NCBI GenBank assembly: GCA_024123915.1
Contig: CP099650.1
Location: 3,100,001-3,164,000 of the forward strand
DNA length: 64,000 bases
DNA from: Oxalobacteraceae bacterium OTU3CAMAD1
GTDB taxonomy: Bacteria > Pseudomonadota > Gammaproteobacteria > Burkholderiales > Burkholderiaceae_D
Direction: 5' to 3'
Position numbers and translations under genes: made by a program. The notes beneath the pieces are model-generated. The model was given only the letters and a program-made list of their open reading frames with translations. It did not search any database and was not told the DNA's origin. Positions within the stretch are counted from its first letter, which is position 1. Every line of letters starts with the position of its first letter. Positions 45,192-55,000 of this stretch are shown here, piece by piece.

Positions 45192-47087
45192 TCAGGCCTT
45201 CTTGAGCCCGGCGATGTAGCGGTCGATCACCGTCGGCAGCACCGTCAGCGGCACGCCGCAGCTTTGCACCAGCGCGTCGTTGAAGCCGGGCAGGTCGAAC
45301 TTCGGTCCCAGCGCCGCCTTCGCGCGTTCGCGCTGGCGCAGGATCTCGTTGTGGCCCACCTTGTAGCCGCAGGCCTGGCCGGGCGACACCGTGTAGCGGT
45401 CGATTTCGCTGGTCATGGCCTGTTCGCCGCGGCCGGTGCTCTCGACCAGGAAGCGGATCGCCTGTTCGCGCGTCCACTTCATCGCGTGCATGCCGGTGTC
45501 GACCACCAGACGGCAGGCGCGGAACTGCTGCGCCTGCAGGTAGCCGATCTGGCTGAACGGATCGTTGACGTACAGGCCGAATTCGTCGACCAGCTGCTCG
45601 GCGTACAGCGCCCAGCCCTCGATGAAGGCGTTGAAGCCGATCAGCGAGGAGATCAGCGGCAGCTCGTCGTGGTGTTCGGCCAGGTAGGCGCCTTGCCAGG
45701 CGTGGCCCGGCAAGCCTTCGTGCGCGGTCAAGGTGGCGATCTCGGACTTCGGCCACAAGGTGGTCGACTTCAGATTGATGTAATAAATTGCCGGACGCGA
45801 GCCGTCCAGCGACGCGAAGTTCATGTAGCCGAGCGGCGCGCCCGACTCGATATCGACCGGCACCCGCCTGACCTCCAGCGGCGCCTTCAGTGTCATGTTG
45901 GAGATCTTCGGCATCAGCGCGCGCACCGCCTCGACGCGGTCGTTGCAATAGGCGATCAGCTCCTCGCGGCCCTTGTCGTTGTCGGCGTAGAAGCGTTTCG
46001 GGTCCTTCGACAGCGCCAGCAGGCGCGCGCCGACGGTGCCTTGCGTGATGCCCTGGGCCTTGAGGATGGCGTCGATGCGCGACTGCAGCATCTTGTTCTG
46101 TTCCAGGCCGACCGCGTGCACTTCGCGCGGACTGAGGTTGGTCGAGGTGCCAAGGCGCAGCGCCCAATCGTAGTAGGCCGCGCCGTCCGGCAGGCGGTGC
46201 ACGCCGGCGACGTCGGTGGACTTGGACGTGGCGCGCGTGAAAGTGGCGATCTGGCGCTCCAGCGCCGGGTAGACCTGGGTTTCGACCAGCGCCGTGACGC
46301 GCGCGTTCCAGTCGCCGGCGATGCCCAGCTTTTGCGTGCGCTCGGTCAGCGAGGTGACCAGCTTTTGCTGCGCGATCGCGGTCTTGCGGTAGTCCTGCAA
46401 CTGGGCCAGCGCGGCGCGGGCGATGAAGTTCGGCGGCAGGATGCCGCGCCCGGCCTGGTCGGCGATGCGGGTGCTTTCCTGGTCCAGCATGCGCGCCATG
46501 CCGGTGACGCGGTCCAGATAGGCCTCGGCGTCGGCGGCGTCGGCGATCTGGTGCTGCGAGTGCAGGAATTCCGGGAGCCGCGTGACCGCGCCGTCCTGCT
46601 GCGTGACGGGAAAGGGCGAGGTGCCGCCATTGAAGCCGGCGGCGGCGCCGCCGAAGGAGAAGCGCAAGCCTTCCAGGCCCTCGTTGGCGGCGTAGCGGAT
46701 GGTGTCGTAGCGGAGCTGGGCCTCGGCGCCCAGCTTGGCGCGGTCGATGCCCGACAGGCGCTTGAGCATCGACTTGACCTGTCCGGCCCAGGCGGCGTCG
46801 CCGGAGCGGCTGACGTTTTCCAGCTGCGATTTCAGGCCGGCGCGCTCGCCCTTGTCCAGGCCGAGCGAGGTGGCGGTGGTCGGCGACAGGCGCAGGATTT
46901 CTTCTGCGAAATTATCGATCAGTTTGGTGAACGGGGCGTCGCCGGCGGCCGGGGCGGCCGGGGCAGCCGGGGTGGCGGCTTGCGCGCGCGCCATGCCGGG
47001 CAGCAGGGGCAGGGCGCCGACGGCGGTGGCCGAAAGGGCGGACAGCAGCAGGTCGCGGCGTGTGAAGTTCTGGGACTTGTTGCTCAT
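45192..47087 (-). CDS. Tat-exported DUF885 family protein (zinc peptidase-like)
   Basis: A 631-residue protein with a twin-arginine-type signal (NFTRRDLLLSALSATAVGA) and an Ala/Pro linker. The DUF885 hallmark HEGLPGHAWQ, a zinc-peptidase-like H-E-x2-P-G-H, lies near residue 455. The region after it carries GFNAFIEGWALYAEQLVDE, which would supply the third metal ligand Glu. The C-terminal YTVSPGQACGYKVGHNEI is a conserved block. It precedes dadA; a peptidase releasing amino acids next to a D-amino acid oxidising enzyme suggests peptide or cell-wall peptide use, which is inference. Confidence 0.88.
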   Translation of the reverse strand: MSNKSQNFTRRDLLLSALSATAVGALPLLPGMARAQAATPAAPAAPAAGDAPFTKLIDNFAEEILRLSPTTATSLGLDKGERAGLKSQLENVSRSGDAAWAGQVKSMLKRLSGIDRAKLGAEAQLRYDTIRYAANEGLEGLRFSFGGAAAGFNGGTSPFPVTQQDGAVTRLPEFLHSQHQIADAADAEAYLDRVTGMARMLDQESTRIADQAGRGILPPNFIARAALAQLQDYRKTAIAQQKLVTSLTERTQKLGIAGDWNARVTALVETQVYPALERQIATFTRATSKSTDVAGVHRLPDGAAYYDWALRLGTSTNLSPREVHAVGLEQNKMLQSRIDAILKAQGITQGTVGARLLALSKDPKRFYADNDKGREELIAYCNDRVEAVRALMPKISNMTLKAPLEVRRVPVDIESGAPLGYMNFASLDGSRPAIYYINLKSTTLWPKSEIATLTAHEGLPGHAWQGAYLAEHHDELPLISSLIGFNAFIEGWALYAEQLVDEFGLYVNDPFSQIGYLQAQQFRACRLVVDTGMHAMKWTREQAIRFLVESTGRGEQAMTSEIDRYTVSPGQACGYKVGHNEILRQRERAKAALGPKFDLPGFNDALVQSCGVPLTVLPTVIDRYIAGLKKA

Positions 47088-47237
47088 GACTTCCTTTTAT
47101 TGTTTGTTGGTAATGCGGGCCGAATCTGCGGACGAGCGTTTTCAACAATACTCATCGGTCGGCAGCCGGCGCGACGCTGACCATAGCGCGTCAGCCGGAA
47201 AATTGTCAATGAGTATTGTGTGCCGGTTAAGGGCGAT

Positions 47238-48833
47238 TTAATACAGGGACGGCGATTCCGGGGACGGGTCCGATATCGAATGTGACCCCGCATGCGGCGG
47301 CGCGGACCCTTCCGGATCGGCCGGGAAAGTCAGCTGGAAGCGGGCGATCAATTCGCGCAGCGCGTCCAGTTCCTGGCGCGGCAGCGCCAGCGCCACGTGC
47401 ATGTCCGGGCGGATCAGGTAGGCCGCGTCCTCCAGCAGGCCGGCCTCGCCGGCGGTCTCGGTCCACGGCCAGGCGTGCAGCGGCAGGTGCAGCATGCGGG
47501 CCGCCGCGGCGAGCAGGGGATCGGTTTTGCCGTAGACGTGCAGTTGCCAACCCAGGCTGCGCAGCGGGGCGAAATTGTCGCCGCCATCCGCTTGCGGCAC
47601 CCACGGCAGGCGGTCGCCGCCGATGATCTCGCCGGCGCGCCCGCCGCTCAGCAGGCTGTCGGGATAGTGGATCTGCACCTGCGACACTGTTTTGAACAAG
47701 GTGCGGCGCGCGGTGGTGAAGCCGGTCAGCATCGGGAACACATGCGGCACCACCCAGTGGCGCAACAACTGGCCGCCGGCGCCCTGCGACACCACCAGCT
47801 GGAAGGCGCGGTCGGTGGTGGTGACCAGCTTGCGGGCGAAGGCGAGCCGTTCGGCCTGGTAGGTGTCGAGCAGCGCGCCGTGGGCGCCGGCCCGCAACAC
47901 CTGCGCCAGCTTCCACGCCAGGTTGACGGCGTCGCCGATGCCGGTGTTCATGCCCTGGCCGCCGGCGGGGCTGTGGATGTGCGCGGCGTCGCCGGCCAGG
48001 AAGCAGCGGCCGACGCGGAATTGCGACGCCACCCGGTGGTGCACGCGGTAGGTGGAGAACCAGTTGAGTTGCTCGACCTTGATGCCGAGCAACGGTTCCA
48101 GCACGGGGCGCACGTCGTCGAAATTGGGCTCGGGCTGGCCCTGGACCGGCTCGGGCATGATGCCGATCAGGCGCTGCATGCCGCGCGAGCGCACCGGCAA
48201 CATCAGCGCGAAGGTGTTGGCGCCCAGGTGGCCGACCAGGTCGACATTGGGCGGCCCCCCGGTCTTGACGTCGGCCACGTAATATAGATGGTCGTAGGTG
48301 CCGCCGCCGAAACCGACCTGGAGCGACTCGCGCACGCGGCTGCTGGCGCCGTCGCAGCCGCACAGGAAGGCGGTATTGCAGGCGATGCGCTCGCCGCCAC
48401 GCTGGAGCACGGCGCGCACGCCCCATTCGTCCTGCGTGAACGATTCAAGTTGGGTGTTCCAGTCGACTTCCACGCCCTGCGCGCGCAGTTGCTCGACCAG
48501 GAATTGTTCATGGTCGTCCTGGGGGAATGCCAGCACGAAGGGATAGGGGCTGATGCCGGCGCCGACGTCCTTGAGCGGCAACCGGGCGATATCGTGGCCG
48601 TCCTCGCGCAGGTGGATGGCCTCGATGCGGATGCCCAGATCGACGACGGCGTCGCCGAAACCCATCTGGCGATAGAACTCGAGCGTGCGCGCATGCACGG
48701 CCATCGCCCGGGAAGCCTGGCCGGGGCCGCTGTTTTGGTCGATGATGCGCACGGCGACACCGTGCCGCGCCAGCCGGAGGGCAAGCACCAGGCCGGTGGG
48801 TCCGGCGCCGACGATGAGAACTTGAGGAACCAT
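47238..48833 (-). CDS. FAD-dependent aromatic-ring monooxygenase
   Basis: A 531-residue flavoprotein of the PheA/TfdB/MhpA group. It has the GAGPTG dinucleotide fold (residues 9-14), the CDGASSRVR segment and the GDAAHIHSPAGGQGMNTG motif of p-hydroxybenzoate-hydroxylase-like enzymes. The thioredoxin-like C-terminal domain is present, judging from length. These enzymes hydroxylate phenolic or polyketide rings with NAD(P)H and O2. ATG 48833 is taken over the preceding in-frame TTG. It is not close to the ben/cat cluster and has no adjacent ring-cleavage gene, so its substrate is open. It diverges from the beta-lactamase gene. Confidence 0.85.
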   Translation of the reverse strand: MVPQVLIVGAGPTGLVLALRLARHGVAVRIIDQNSGPGQASRAMAVHARTLEFYRQMGFGDAVVDLGIRIEAIHLREDGHDIARLPLKDVGAGISPYPFVLAFPQDDHEQFLVEQLRAQGVEVDWNTQLESFTQDEWGVRAVLQRGGERIACNTAFLCGCDGASSRVRESLQVGFGGGTYDHLYYVADVKTGGPPNVDLVGHLGANTFALMLPVRSRGMQRLIGIMPEPVQGQPEPNFDDVRPVLEPLLGIKVEQLNWFSTYRVHHRVASQFRVGRCFLAGDAAHIHSPAGGQGMNTGIGDAVNLAWKLAQVLRAGAHGALLDTYQAERLAFARKLVTTTDRAFQLVVSQGAGGQLLRHWVVPHVFPMLTGFTTARRTLFKTVSQVQIHYPDSLLSGGRAGEIIGGDRLPWVPQADGGDNFAPLRSLGWQLHVYGKTDPLLAAAARMLHLPLHAWPWTETAGEAGLLEDAAYLIRPDMHVALALPRQELDALRELIARFQLTFPADPEGSAPPHAGSHSISDPSPESPSLY

Positions 48834-48963
48834 CAACCCAGTTTACCTGCCCGCGCGAATGCGGCGCGCGCAATTGACGGCGGCGGGATAGCACTGGCTA
48901 GTTGGGTGAATTGGTATTATATTGGACAACATTGTTATTCCTTACCACCCACATCCACCCGAT

Positions 48964-49857
48964 ATGAGCCATTCCGCCACCCGCCGTACCTTGTTGCTGG
49001 CACTCGCCGCGGCACCACTTGCCCGCGCCCACGCCACGCCGACCGCCCAGACTGCCCAGACCGCCCCCATGCCGCCGGATATGCGGCTGGTCCGGCTGGA
49101 GGCCGCGTCCGGCGGACGCCTGGGCGTGGCGGCGTGGAACACGGCCGACGGGCGGCAGCTGTTCCATCGCGCCGATGAGCGCTTTCCGTTCTGCAGCACC
49201 TTCAAGATGATGCTGTCGGCGGCGGTGCTGGCGAAGGAGCCGTCGGTGCTGCAACAGAACATCCGGTACGACAAGGCCGAGCTGGTGGCGCATTCGCCCA
49301 TCACCGAAGAGCACCTCGACGGCGGCATGACCATCGAGGCGCTGTGCGCGGCCACCATCCAGTACAGCGACAACACGGCGGCCAACCTGCTGATCCGTCA
49401 CCTGGGCGGACCGGAGGAGGTGACCGCGTACGCCCGTTCGATCGGCGACCGGCAGTTCCGCCTGGACCGCTGGGAAACCGCGCTCAACAGCGCCATCCCC
49501 GGCGATCCGCGCGACACCACCACGCCGGCGGCGATGATGGCGTCCTTGCACAAGCTGACCCTGGGTAACGCGTTGCCGCCCGCCAAGCGCAAGATCATGA
49601 CGGATTGGCTGATCGGCAACACGACCGGCGCCACCCGCATCCGCGCCGGCGTGCCGTCGAGCTGGAAAGTGGGCGACAAGACCGGCGCCGGCGACTACGG
49701 CACCATCAACGACATCGCCATCTTGTGGCCGCCTGGCAATAAACCACCGATCGTGCTGGCCGTTTACCTGACGCAGCCGGGCAAGGACGACAAGACGCGC
49801 CCCGAAATCCTCGGCCAGGCGGCGAAGATTGTCATCGATGCCTTCAAGGTCGGCTAA
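48964..49857 (+). CDS. Class A beta-lactamase
   Basis: A 297-residue secreted serine beta-lactamase with signal peptide (MSHSATRRTLLLALAAAPLARAHA). All catalytic motifs are present: Ser78-T-F-K (Ambler 70-73), Y-S-D-N (130 loop), E-T-A-L-N (166-170) and D-K-T-G (234 region). The Cys just before the active Ser (FCSTFK) is also found in CTX-M and carbapenemases, but the partner Cys of carbapenemases after KTG is absent here (KTGAGDYG). Substrate range should therefore be penicillins and perhaps cephalosporins, which is inference. No AmpR-type regulator is next to it, and no mobile element signs were seen, so it looks resident. Confidence 0.93.
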   Translation: MSHSATRRTLLLALAAAPLARAHATPTAQTAQTAPMPPDMRLVRLEAASGGRLGVAAWNTADGRQLFHRADERFPFCSTFKMMLSAAVLAKEPSVLQQNIRYDKAELVAHSPITEEHLDGGMTIEALCAATIQYSDNTAANLLIRHLGGPEEVTAYARSIGDRQFRLDRWETALNSAIPGDPRDTTTPAAMMASLHKLTLGNALPPAKRKIMTDWLIGNTTGATRIRAGVPSSWKVGDKTGAGDYGTINDIAILWPPGNKPPIVLAVYLTQPGKDDKTRPEILGQAAKIVIDAFKVG

Positions 49858-49887
49858 ACTACGGCCCTTAACACTAGTGGGCCACCC

Positions 49888-50433
49888 ATGACGAACAAAA
49901 AACAGCCGCCAGCCAAAAATCCCGCCGAGGCGCCGCCGGGCCGCGCGCCCAATCCCTTCCTCAACGCCGAGTTGTATGGCCGCATGCGCGACTACACCGA
50001 GCGCGACGCGGCGTTTTCCAAGGAGTTGAAGGCGATCGGCGAGAGCGGCGCCGGCAAGCGCAGCACGGACGCGCGGAAGGCGCCGTCGCTGGCGGTGCTG
50101 CGCGGCGTGGTCAAGAAGGGCTTGCCGTTGTGGACGATGCTGGACCGCATCGTCGAGGGTGTCGAGAGCGGCCTGTGGGAACCGTGGCTGACCGCCTACG
50201 GCTTCGAGCTGCGCGGCGTCAACTACGCCAAGACGGGCGAGCGCAACGCGCGCCTGGCGCTGGACATCAGCCTGGGTTCGAAGGCGCACACGGCGTTCGC
50301 CAACGCCGGCGTCGGCAACTGGCGCAGCCTGGTGGTCGAGGATTGCGCCCAGGTGCAGATCGACAAGCCGACCGAAAAGGCGCCGGCCAAGGCCCACGCC
50401 ATCTTCTTCCTGGACGCGCCGGCGCAAAGCTAG
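49888..50433 (+). CDS. Conserved-looking cytoplasmic protein of unknown function
   Basis: A 181-residue protein without signal or membrane segments. The N-terminus is Lys/Pro/Ala-rich (MTNKKQPPAKNPAEAPPGRA). A mixed alpha/beta core follows (LPLWTMLDRIVEGVESGLWE, LTAYGFELRGVNYA, NARLALDISLGSKAHTAFANAGV). It starts 30 bases after the beta-lactamase stop; a weak GGCCC/GGGCC dyad spans the gap. I do not recognise the family. Co-transcription with the beta-lactamase is possible but no functional link can be read. Confidence 0.7.
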   Translation: MTNKKQPPAKNPAEAPPGRAPNPFLNAELYGRMRDYTERDAAFSKELKAIGESGAGKRSTDARKAPSLAVLRGVVKKGLPLWTMLDRIVEGVESGLWEPWLTAYGFELRGVNYAKTGERNARLALDISLGSKAHTAFANAGVGNWRSLVVEDCAQVQIDKPTEKAPAKAHAIFFLDAPAQS

Positions 50434-50466
50434 GGCGGCATGCGTCTCAGGGGCGGGGGATGCGGC

Positions 50467-51210
50467 TTATTTTTCCCACTCGAGGTGGACCACCTTGTAG
50501 CCCTTGTCCTTTAGCAGCCTGAGCAGCGAAGGCAGGGCCTTGACCGTTGGACCGTTGGCGTCGTGCATGAGAATGATGCCGCGCCCGGGTTTGGTCAGGT
50601 TCTCGGCCAGCCGTACCATCAGGACTTCGGTCGTGTCGTTTGGCAACCAGTCGTTGATGCCCAGGTCGATCGACATGACGGTGACCTTGGCGGCCTTGAG
50701 GGCGGCCAGCATCGTCGGCGTTTCTTCCAGATACGGGAAGCGGTAGGCCGGCGCGGACACGCCGAACGCGGCCTGATAGGCGACCTGGTTCTTGCGCAGG
50801 TCGTCGAGTTGCTGTTGCGCGCCGAGTTCGGACAGATGCGGATGCGTGTTGCTGTGCAGGCCGGTCGAGTGGCCCTCGGCCGCGACGCGCCGCGCCAGCT
50901 CCGGCGAACGCGCCAGCCGGTCGCCGATCATGAAGAACGTCGCTTTCACACATTGGTCGGCCAGGGCCGCGAGCACGGCGGGCGTGCCCGACGGTTCCGG
51001 TCCGTCGTCGAACGTCAGCACGACCTCGCCTTTTTCCAATGGCAGGGCGGCATGCTGATACGCGCCGTATAGCGCGCCGTCGCGGGGGAGTTTGATGGTG
51101 CGGCTGGTGCCGAGTTTGTCGGCACCGCATTCGGCGGCAAGGGCGGGGGCTGCCAGCGAGGCCAGCACGCCCATTGCCATGAACTTTACAACTTTTCCGA
51201 CGATAAACAT
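50467..51210 (-). CDS. Exported polysaccharide deacetylase (NodB domain)
   Basis: A carbohydrate esterase family 4 protein of 247 residues. After a signal region (VVKFMAMGVLASLAAPALA), the NodB motifs are TFDDGP (Asp68, Asp69), HSNTHPH (His118, His122), YRFPYLEET and ILMHDANG, so the metal site and base appear complete. It would remove N-acetyl groups from an extracellular or cell-wall polysaccharide. Its ATG follows the stop of the PEP-CTERM gene in TGAAAATG, so the two are translationally coupled. ATG 51180 is an alternative start. Confidence 0.9.
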   Translation of the reverse strand: MFIVGKVVKFMAMGVLASLAAPALAAECGADKLGTSRTIKLPRDGALYGAYQHAALPLEKGEVVLTFDDGPEPSGTPAVLAALADQCVKATFFMIGDRLARSPELARRVAAEGHSTGLHSNTHPHLSELGAQQQLDDLRKNQVAYQAAFGVSAPAYRFPYLEETPTMLAALKAAKVTVMSIDLGINDWLPNDTTEVLMVRLAENLTKPGRGIILMHDANGPTVKALPSLLRLLKDKGYKVVHLEWEK

Positions 51211-51212
51211 TT

Positions 51213-51875
51213 TCAGGCGGCGCGCTTGCGGCGGCGGGCCATCACCGATACCAGCGCCACGCCGGCCAGCATCATGGCGTAGGTTTCCGGCTCGGGGACG
51301 GCGTTCACGGCCAGCTGCTCGCCTTCGATCATGGCGGCGGGGCTAAGCATGTTTTCCAGGCCGCCGGTCCAGACGCCCGCCTCGGTCGACAGCGCGTAGG
51401 GGGCGGAGTTTCCGGTGGTCCAGGTCGCCGAGGTGCCGACGGCGGAGCCGGTCAGCCAATAGGTGCCGGCGCCCAGCGTCCAGTTCAGGTTCGACAGGGT
51501 GGCGTTCGACAGCACGCCGGTCAGGTCGCTCGAGTAGAGGAGCTTGCCCGATGGCAGTTGCTCGAAGTCGCCGGGGATGGGGAAGCCGGTGGAATCCTGC
51601 TTGACCGACGCCATGATGCCCAAGGTGAGCTTGCCCAAGCCGCTTTCGTTATCGATCGCGGTACGGATCGAGGTGATTTGAGTCTCGGCGGTCAGCGTGA
51701 AACGTACGGCGTGGCTCTGTTCGTAGTGTATTCCATCGACGTCGGTGCCGTTGTCGACATTGTACTTGAGGAAATCAAAGGGGCCGAAGCTGTCGAAGAC
51801 GACGGCCGCGTGCGCCGAGCTGGCCAGCAAGCCGATAACGAGCATTGGAAGGGCAAAAAAGCGTTTTGGTGACAT
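51213..51875 (-). CDS. PEP-CTERM sorted surface protein
   Basis: A 220-residue exported protein with signal peptide (MSPKRFFALPMLVIGLLASS) and a C-terminal sorting tail (VPEPETYAMMLAGVALVSVM, then ARRRKRAA). The body is beta-rich and Thr/Ser/Gly-rich, with LNWTLGAGTYWLTG; members with this pattern are called choice-of-anchor proteins. GGAG six bases upstream fixes the start at 51875. It sits directly before a polysaccharide deacetylase, consistent with the known tie of PEP-CTERM proteins to exopolysaccharide. Confidence 0.87.
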   Translation of the reverse strand: MSPKRFFALPMLVIGLLASSAHAAVVFDSFGPFDFLKYNVDNGTDVDGIHYEQSHAVRFTLTAETQITSIRTAIDNESGLGKLTLGIMASVKQDSTGFPIPGDFEQLPSGKLLYSSDLTGVLSNATLSNLNWTLGAGTYWLTGSAVGTSATWTTGNSAPYALSTEAGVWTGGLENMLSPAAMIEGEQLAVNAVPEPETYAMMLAGVALVSVMARRRKRAA

Positions 51876-52076
51876 GACAAACTCCGTAATTTCAAACAAG
51901 TAGGAAAAGCACAATACCATTATTGCATGCCGACTTGTTAATTGAAATCATGAAATTTATTGCTGTCGTGAAATCGTCACGTTGTTATTTAACACATTTG
52001 CCGTTGCGGTGGCGTACGCAAGTGCGCGCGCCACCGGCGCAGCGGCCACGGTGGTGTTGTAACTATTGACTTGATA

Positions 52077-55000
52077 CTAACTGGCCGGCGCCGCCGGGCA
52101 GCCGGACCAGTTGCCGCTGGCCGGAATATGCTCGCCTTTCATGACCAAGGTCAATGCGCCGAGGCGGGCGTTGTCGCCCACCACGGCGCTGTACAGCACC
52201 GCGCTGCGCGGTCCGAGATAGACGCGCGCGCCGATGACCACCTCGTCGATTTTCATCACCCGGTCCTCGAACAAATGGGTCTGCGGGCAGGTGAGGGCAT
52301 TGAGTTCGCTGTGGTCGCCAATGCGCACGCAGTCGAACTCCGTGATGTCGGTGGTGTCCAGGTAGACGCCCTTGCCGATTTTCGCGCCCATCAGGTTGAA
52401 GGCCAGCGGCAGCCATGGCGTGCCGCGCAGATAGCGCATGAAGTTGGGCACGGCGATGCCCTCATACAGGTTGGTGACGCCTTCCGACAGCCAGACGAAC
52501 GGCGTCCACATCGGCGCCGAGCGCTTGCGATAACGGCCGATCAGTATCCATTTGAGCAGCGCCACGAAGACATAGTTGCCGACGCCGTAGACCAGTCCCG
52601 CCAGGGTCAGGTCCCAGATCACCTCCGCCCAGCGGCCGGCGCCGGCCGCCGGCATCACCTCCAGCACCAGGGTGTAGCCGACCGCGATCACCAGCGCGTG
52701 CGGCGCGACGATGCGGAACGCTTCGATCAGGCCGCGCCCGAGCCGGCGCATGGCCGAAGGGTGGAACGTCAGCGATTCCGGATAGCCGCTGGTCTGCTCG
52801 CGCGCGGGCAGGTTGATCGGCGGGGAGCCGAGCCAGGTGTCGCCGCTGTTCATCCGAGCGTTGTCGGGCGCGCGCGAATGCACGCCGATCAGCACCCCCT
52901 CGGGCAGCACCGTGCCGTCCGGGATGTAGGCGCCGTTGCCGACGAAGCTGCGGTTGGAGACCACCGTCGGCTGCATCGTCATCCAGCCGCCGTCGATCTC
53001 CTCGTCGCCCAGCATGACGGCATCGGCGATGAAGGTCTCGTCGCCCAGGGTCAGCATGTCCGGCACCACGCCCAGCGCGGTGGAGATCTCGGCGTCCTTG
53101 CCGACCTTGGCGCCCAATAGTCGATACCAGTACGGCGCGAACACGGTGGCGTAGATGCCGTGCAGGACCTGCAGGCTCGATTCCTGGATCTGGCTGACCA
53201 GCCATTTGGCGCAGTAGGTATTGCTGTGCACCGCGAAGCGGCCCGGCGTCAGTTTCGGCAGCACGGTCCAGCGGATGCCCGCCGACAGCAGCGCCGTGAG
53301 CAGGATCAGCACCGCGCTGGCGGGGAAGGCCAGCACGAAGTAGCGCAGCAGGCGGATGCCCATGCCGTCGCCCTGGATCGCCGGCATCACGCCGATTTCG
53401 TCGAACCAGTCGATCAGCACAAAGCTCGGGAACACCGGCATGAAGAACAGGGTGACGATCAGCAGGATGCCGGCGACGAAGAACAGGCCTTCGCCCAGGC
53501 TGCGCGCGCGCGTGAGCCGGGGGCGGGACGGCAGGCGCGCGGGATCGAAGGCGCCGGTGTCGCGCGCGGGGGAGCCGGCCCACATGCGGCCCGCCGGCAC
53601 CCGGGCGCCATCGCCCAGCGCCGACTGGCCGTCCAGGTGGCCCTGCGCCTCGACATGGGTGTTCCCTTCGAGGATGGCGAAGGAGCTGACGCAGGCGTCG
53701 CGCTCCAGGGTGATGCGGCCCAGGCGCAGCACGCCGCGCTCGACGCGGGCGTTCTCGAAATTGACGGCGTTGCCGATGCTGGCGTTGTCGGCGATGGTCA
53801 GCAGGTCCGGCGCGCGCACGCTCATCGAGCCTATCGTGACGTCGCGGCCGATCTTCGCGCCCAGCGCGCGCAGCCACCAGGCGTTGAGCGACGAACCACT
53901 TAATAGATACGCGGGCGCCGCCTCGACCAGGCGGTCGGCCAGCCACCAGCGGTAGTAGGTCAGCCCCCACAGCGGATAGTCGCCGGCCTTGATGCGGCCC
54001 GCGATCAGCCATTTGCCGCCGATGGCGATGGCGAACTCCATCACCGTCGCCAGCAGGAACACGCCGACCGAGGCGGCGATCGCGCGCTTGACCGAATCGC
54101 CCGGATCGCCGGTGAAGAAGTGGTAGGTGAAGAAGGGCGCCAGCCACTGCGCCATGCGCAGCGCCACCAGCGCCGGCATCACGGCCGCCTGGGCCAGGCC
54201 GCAGGTCCAGCGTTTGAGGGCGGCGGGCGGTGTCCATTCCGCTTCCTCCTTGCCGGCGCTGTGCGCCTCGCCGAGTACGCGCGCGATCTTGCCGACCTCG
54301 CGCTGCTGATAGATGTCGCGCACGGTCACGTGGGTGTAGCGCGGATCGGCGCGCAGGGCCGACGCCAGGCGCGCGGCGAAGAACGAGTGGCCGCCAAGGT
54401 CGGAGAAGAAGTCGGCGTGGCGCAGGATAGGCTGGCCTGGGAACAGTTTGCCCAGGGCGGCGAACAGCGCTTCCTCGGCCGGCGTTTCGGGCAGGTCGGA
54501 ATCCTGGGCGCCGCCGGCCGGCGCGGCGCCGAGCGGCGTGGCCTTCAGCGTCTTGCGGTCGATTTTGCCGGAGGTCAGGCGCGGCATGGCGTCCAGGATT
54601 TCGTAGCGTCCCGGGACCATGTAGGGCGGCAGTTTTTCGGCCAGGTCGGCGCGCAGGGCGCGCGGGTCCAGCGTCGCATTCGATCCGACTCCGGCTTCGG
54701 CGACCAGATAGGCGACCAATTGGTCGATGCCGTCGTCCTTGCGCAGCAGGACGGCCACGGTGCCGACGCCGTCGGCCTGCGCCAGCAGCGCCTCGATCTC
54801 GCCCAGCTCCACGCGGAAGCCGCGTATCTTGACCTGGTCGTCGGCGCGGCCCAGGCACACCACTTCGCCGTCGGCCGCGATGCGCGCCAGGTCGCCGGTG
54901 CGGTACAGGCGATCGTCATGCCGGCCGCTGGACCAGGGATTGGACAGGAATTTTTCCACTGTCAGATCGGGGCGGCCAAGGTAGCCGGCCGCCAGACCGG

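Noticed and set aside
48964-49857. Carbapenemase of the KPC/NMC type
   Set aside because: The second Cys of the defining disulfide after KTG is absent.
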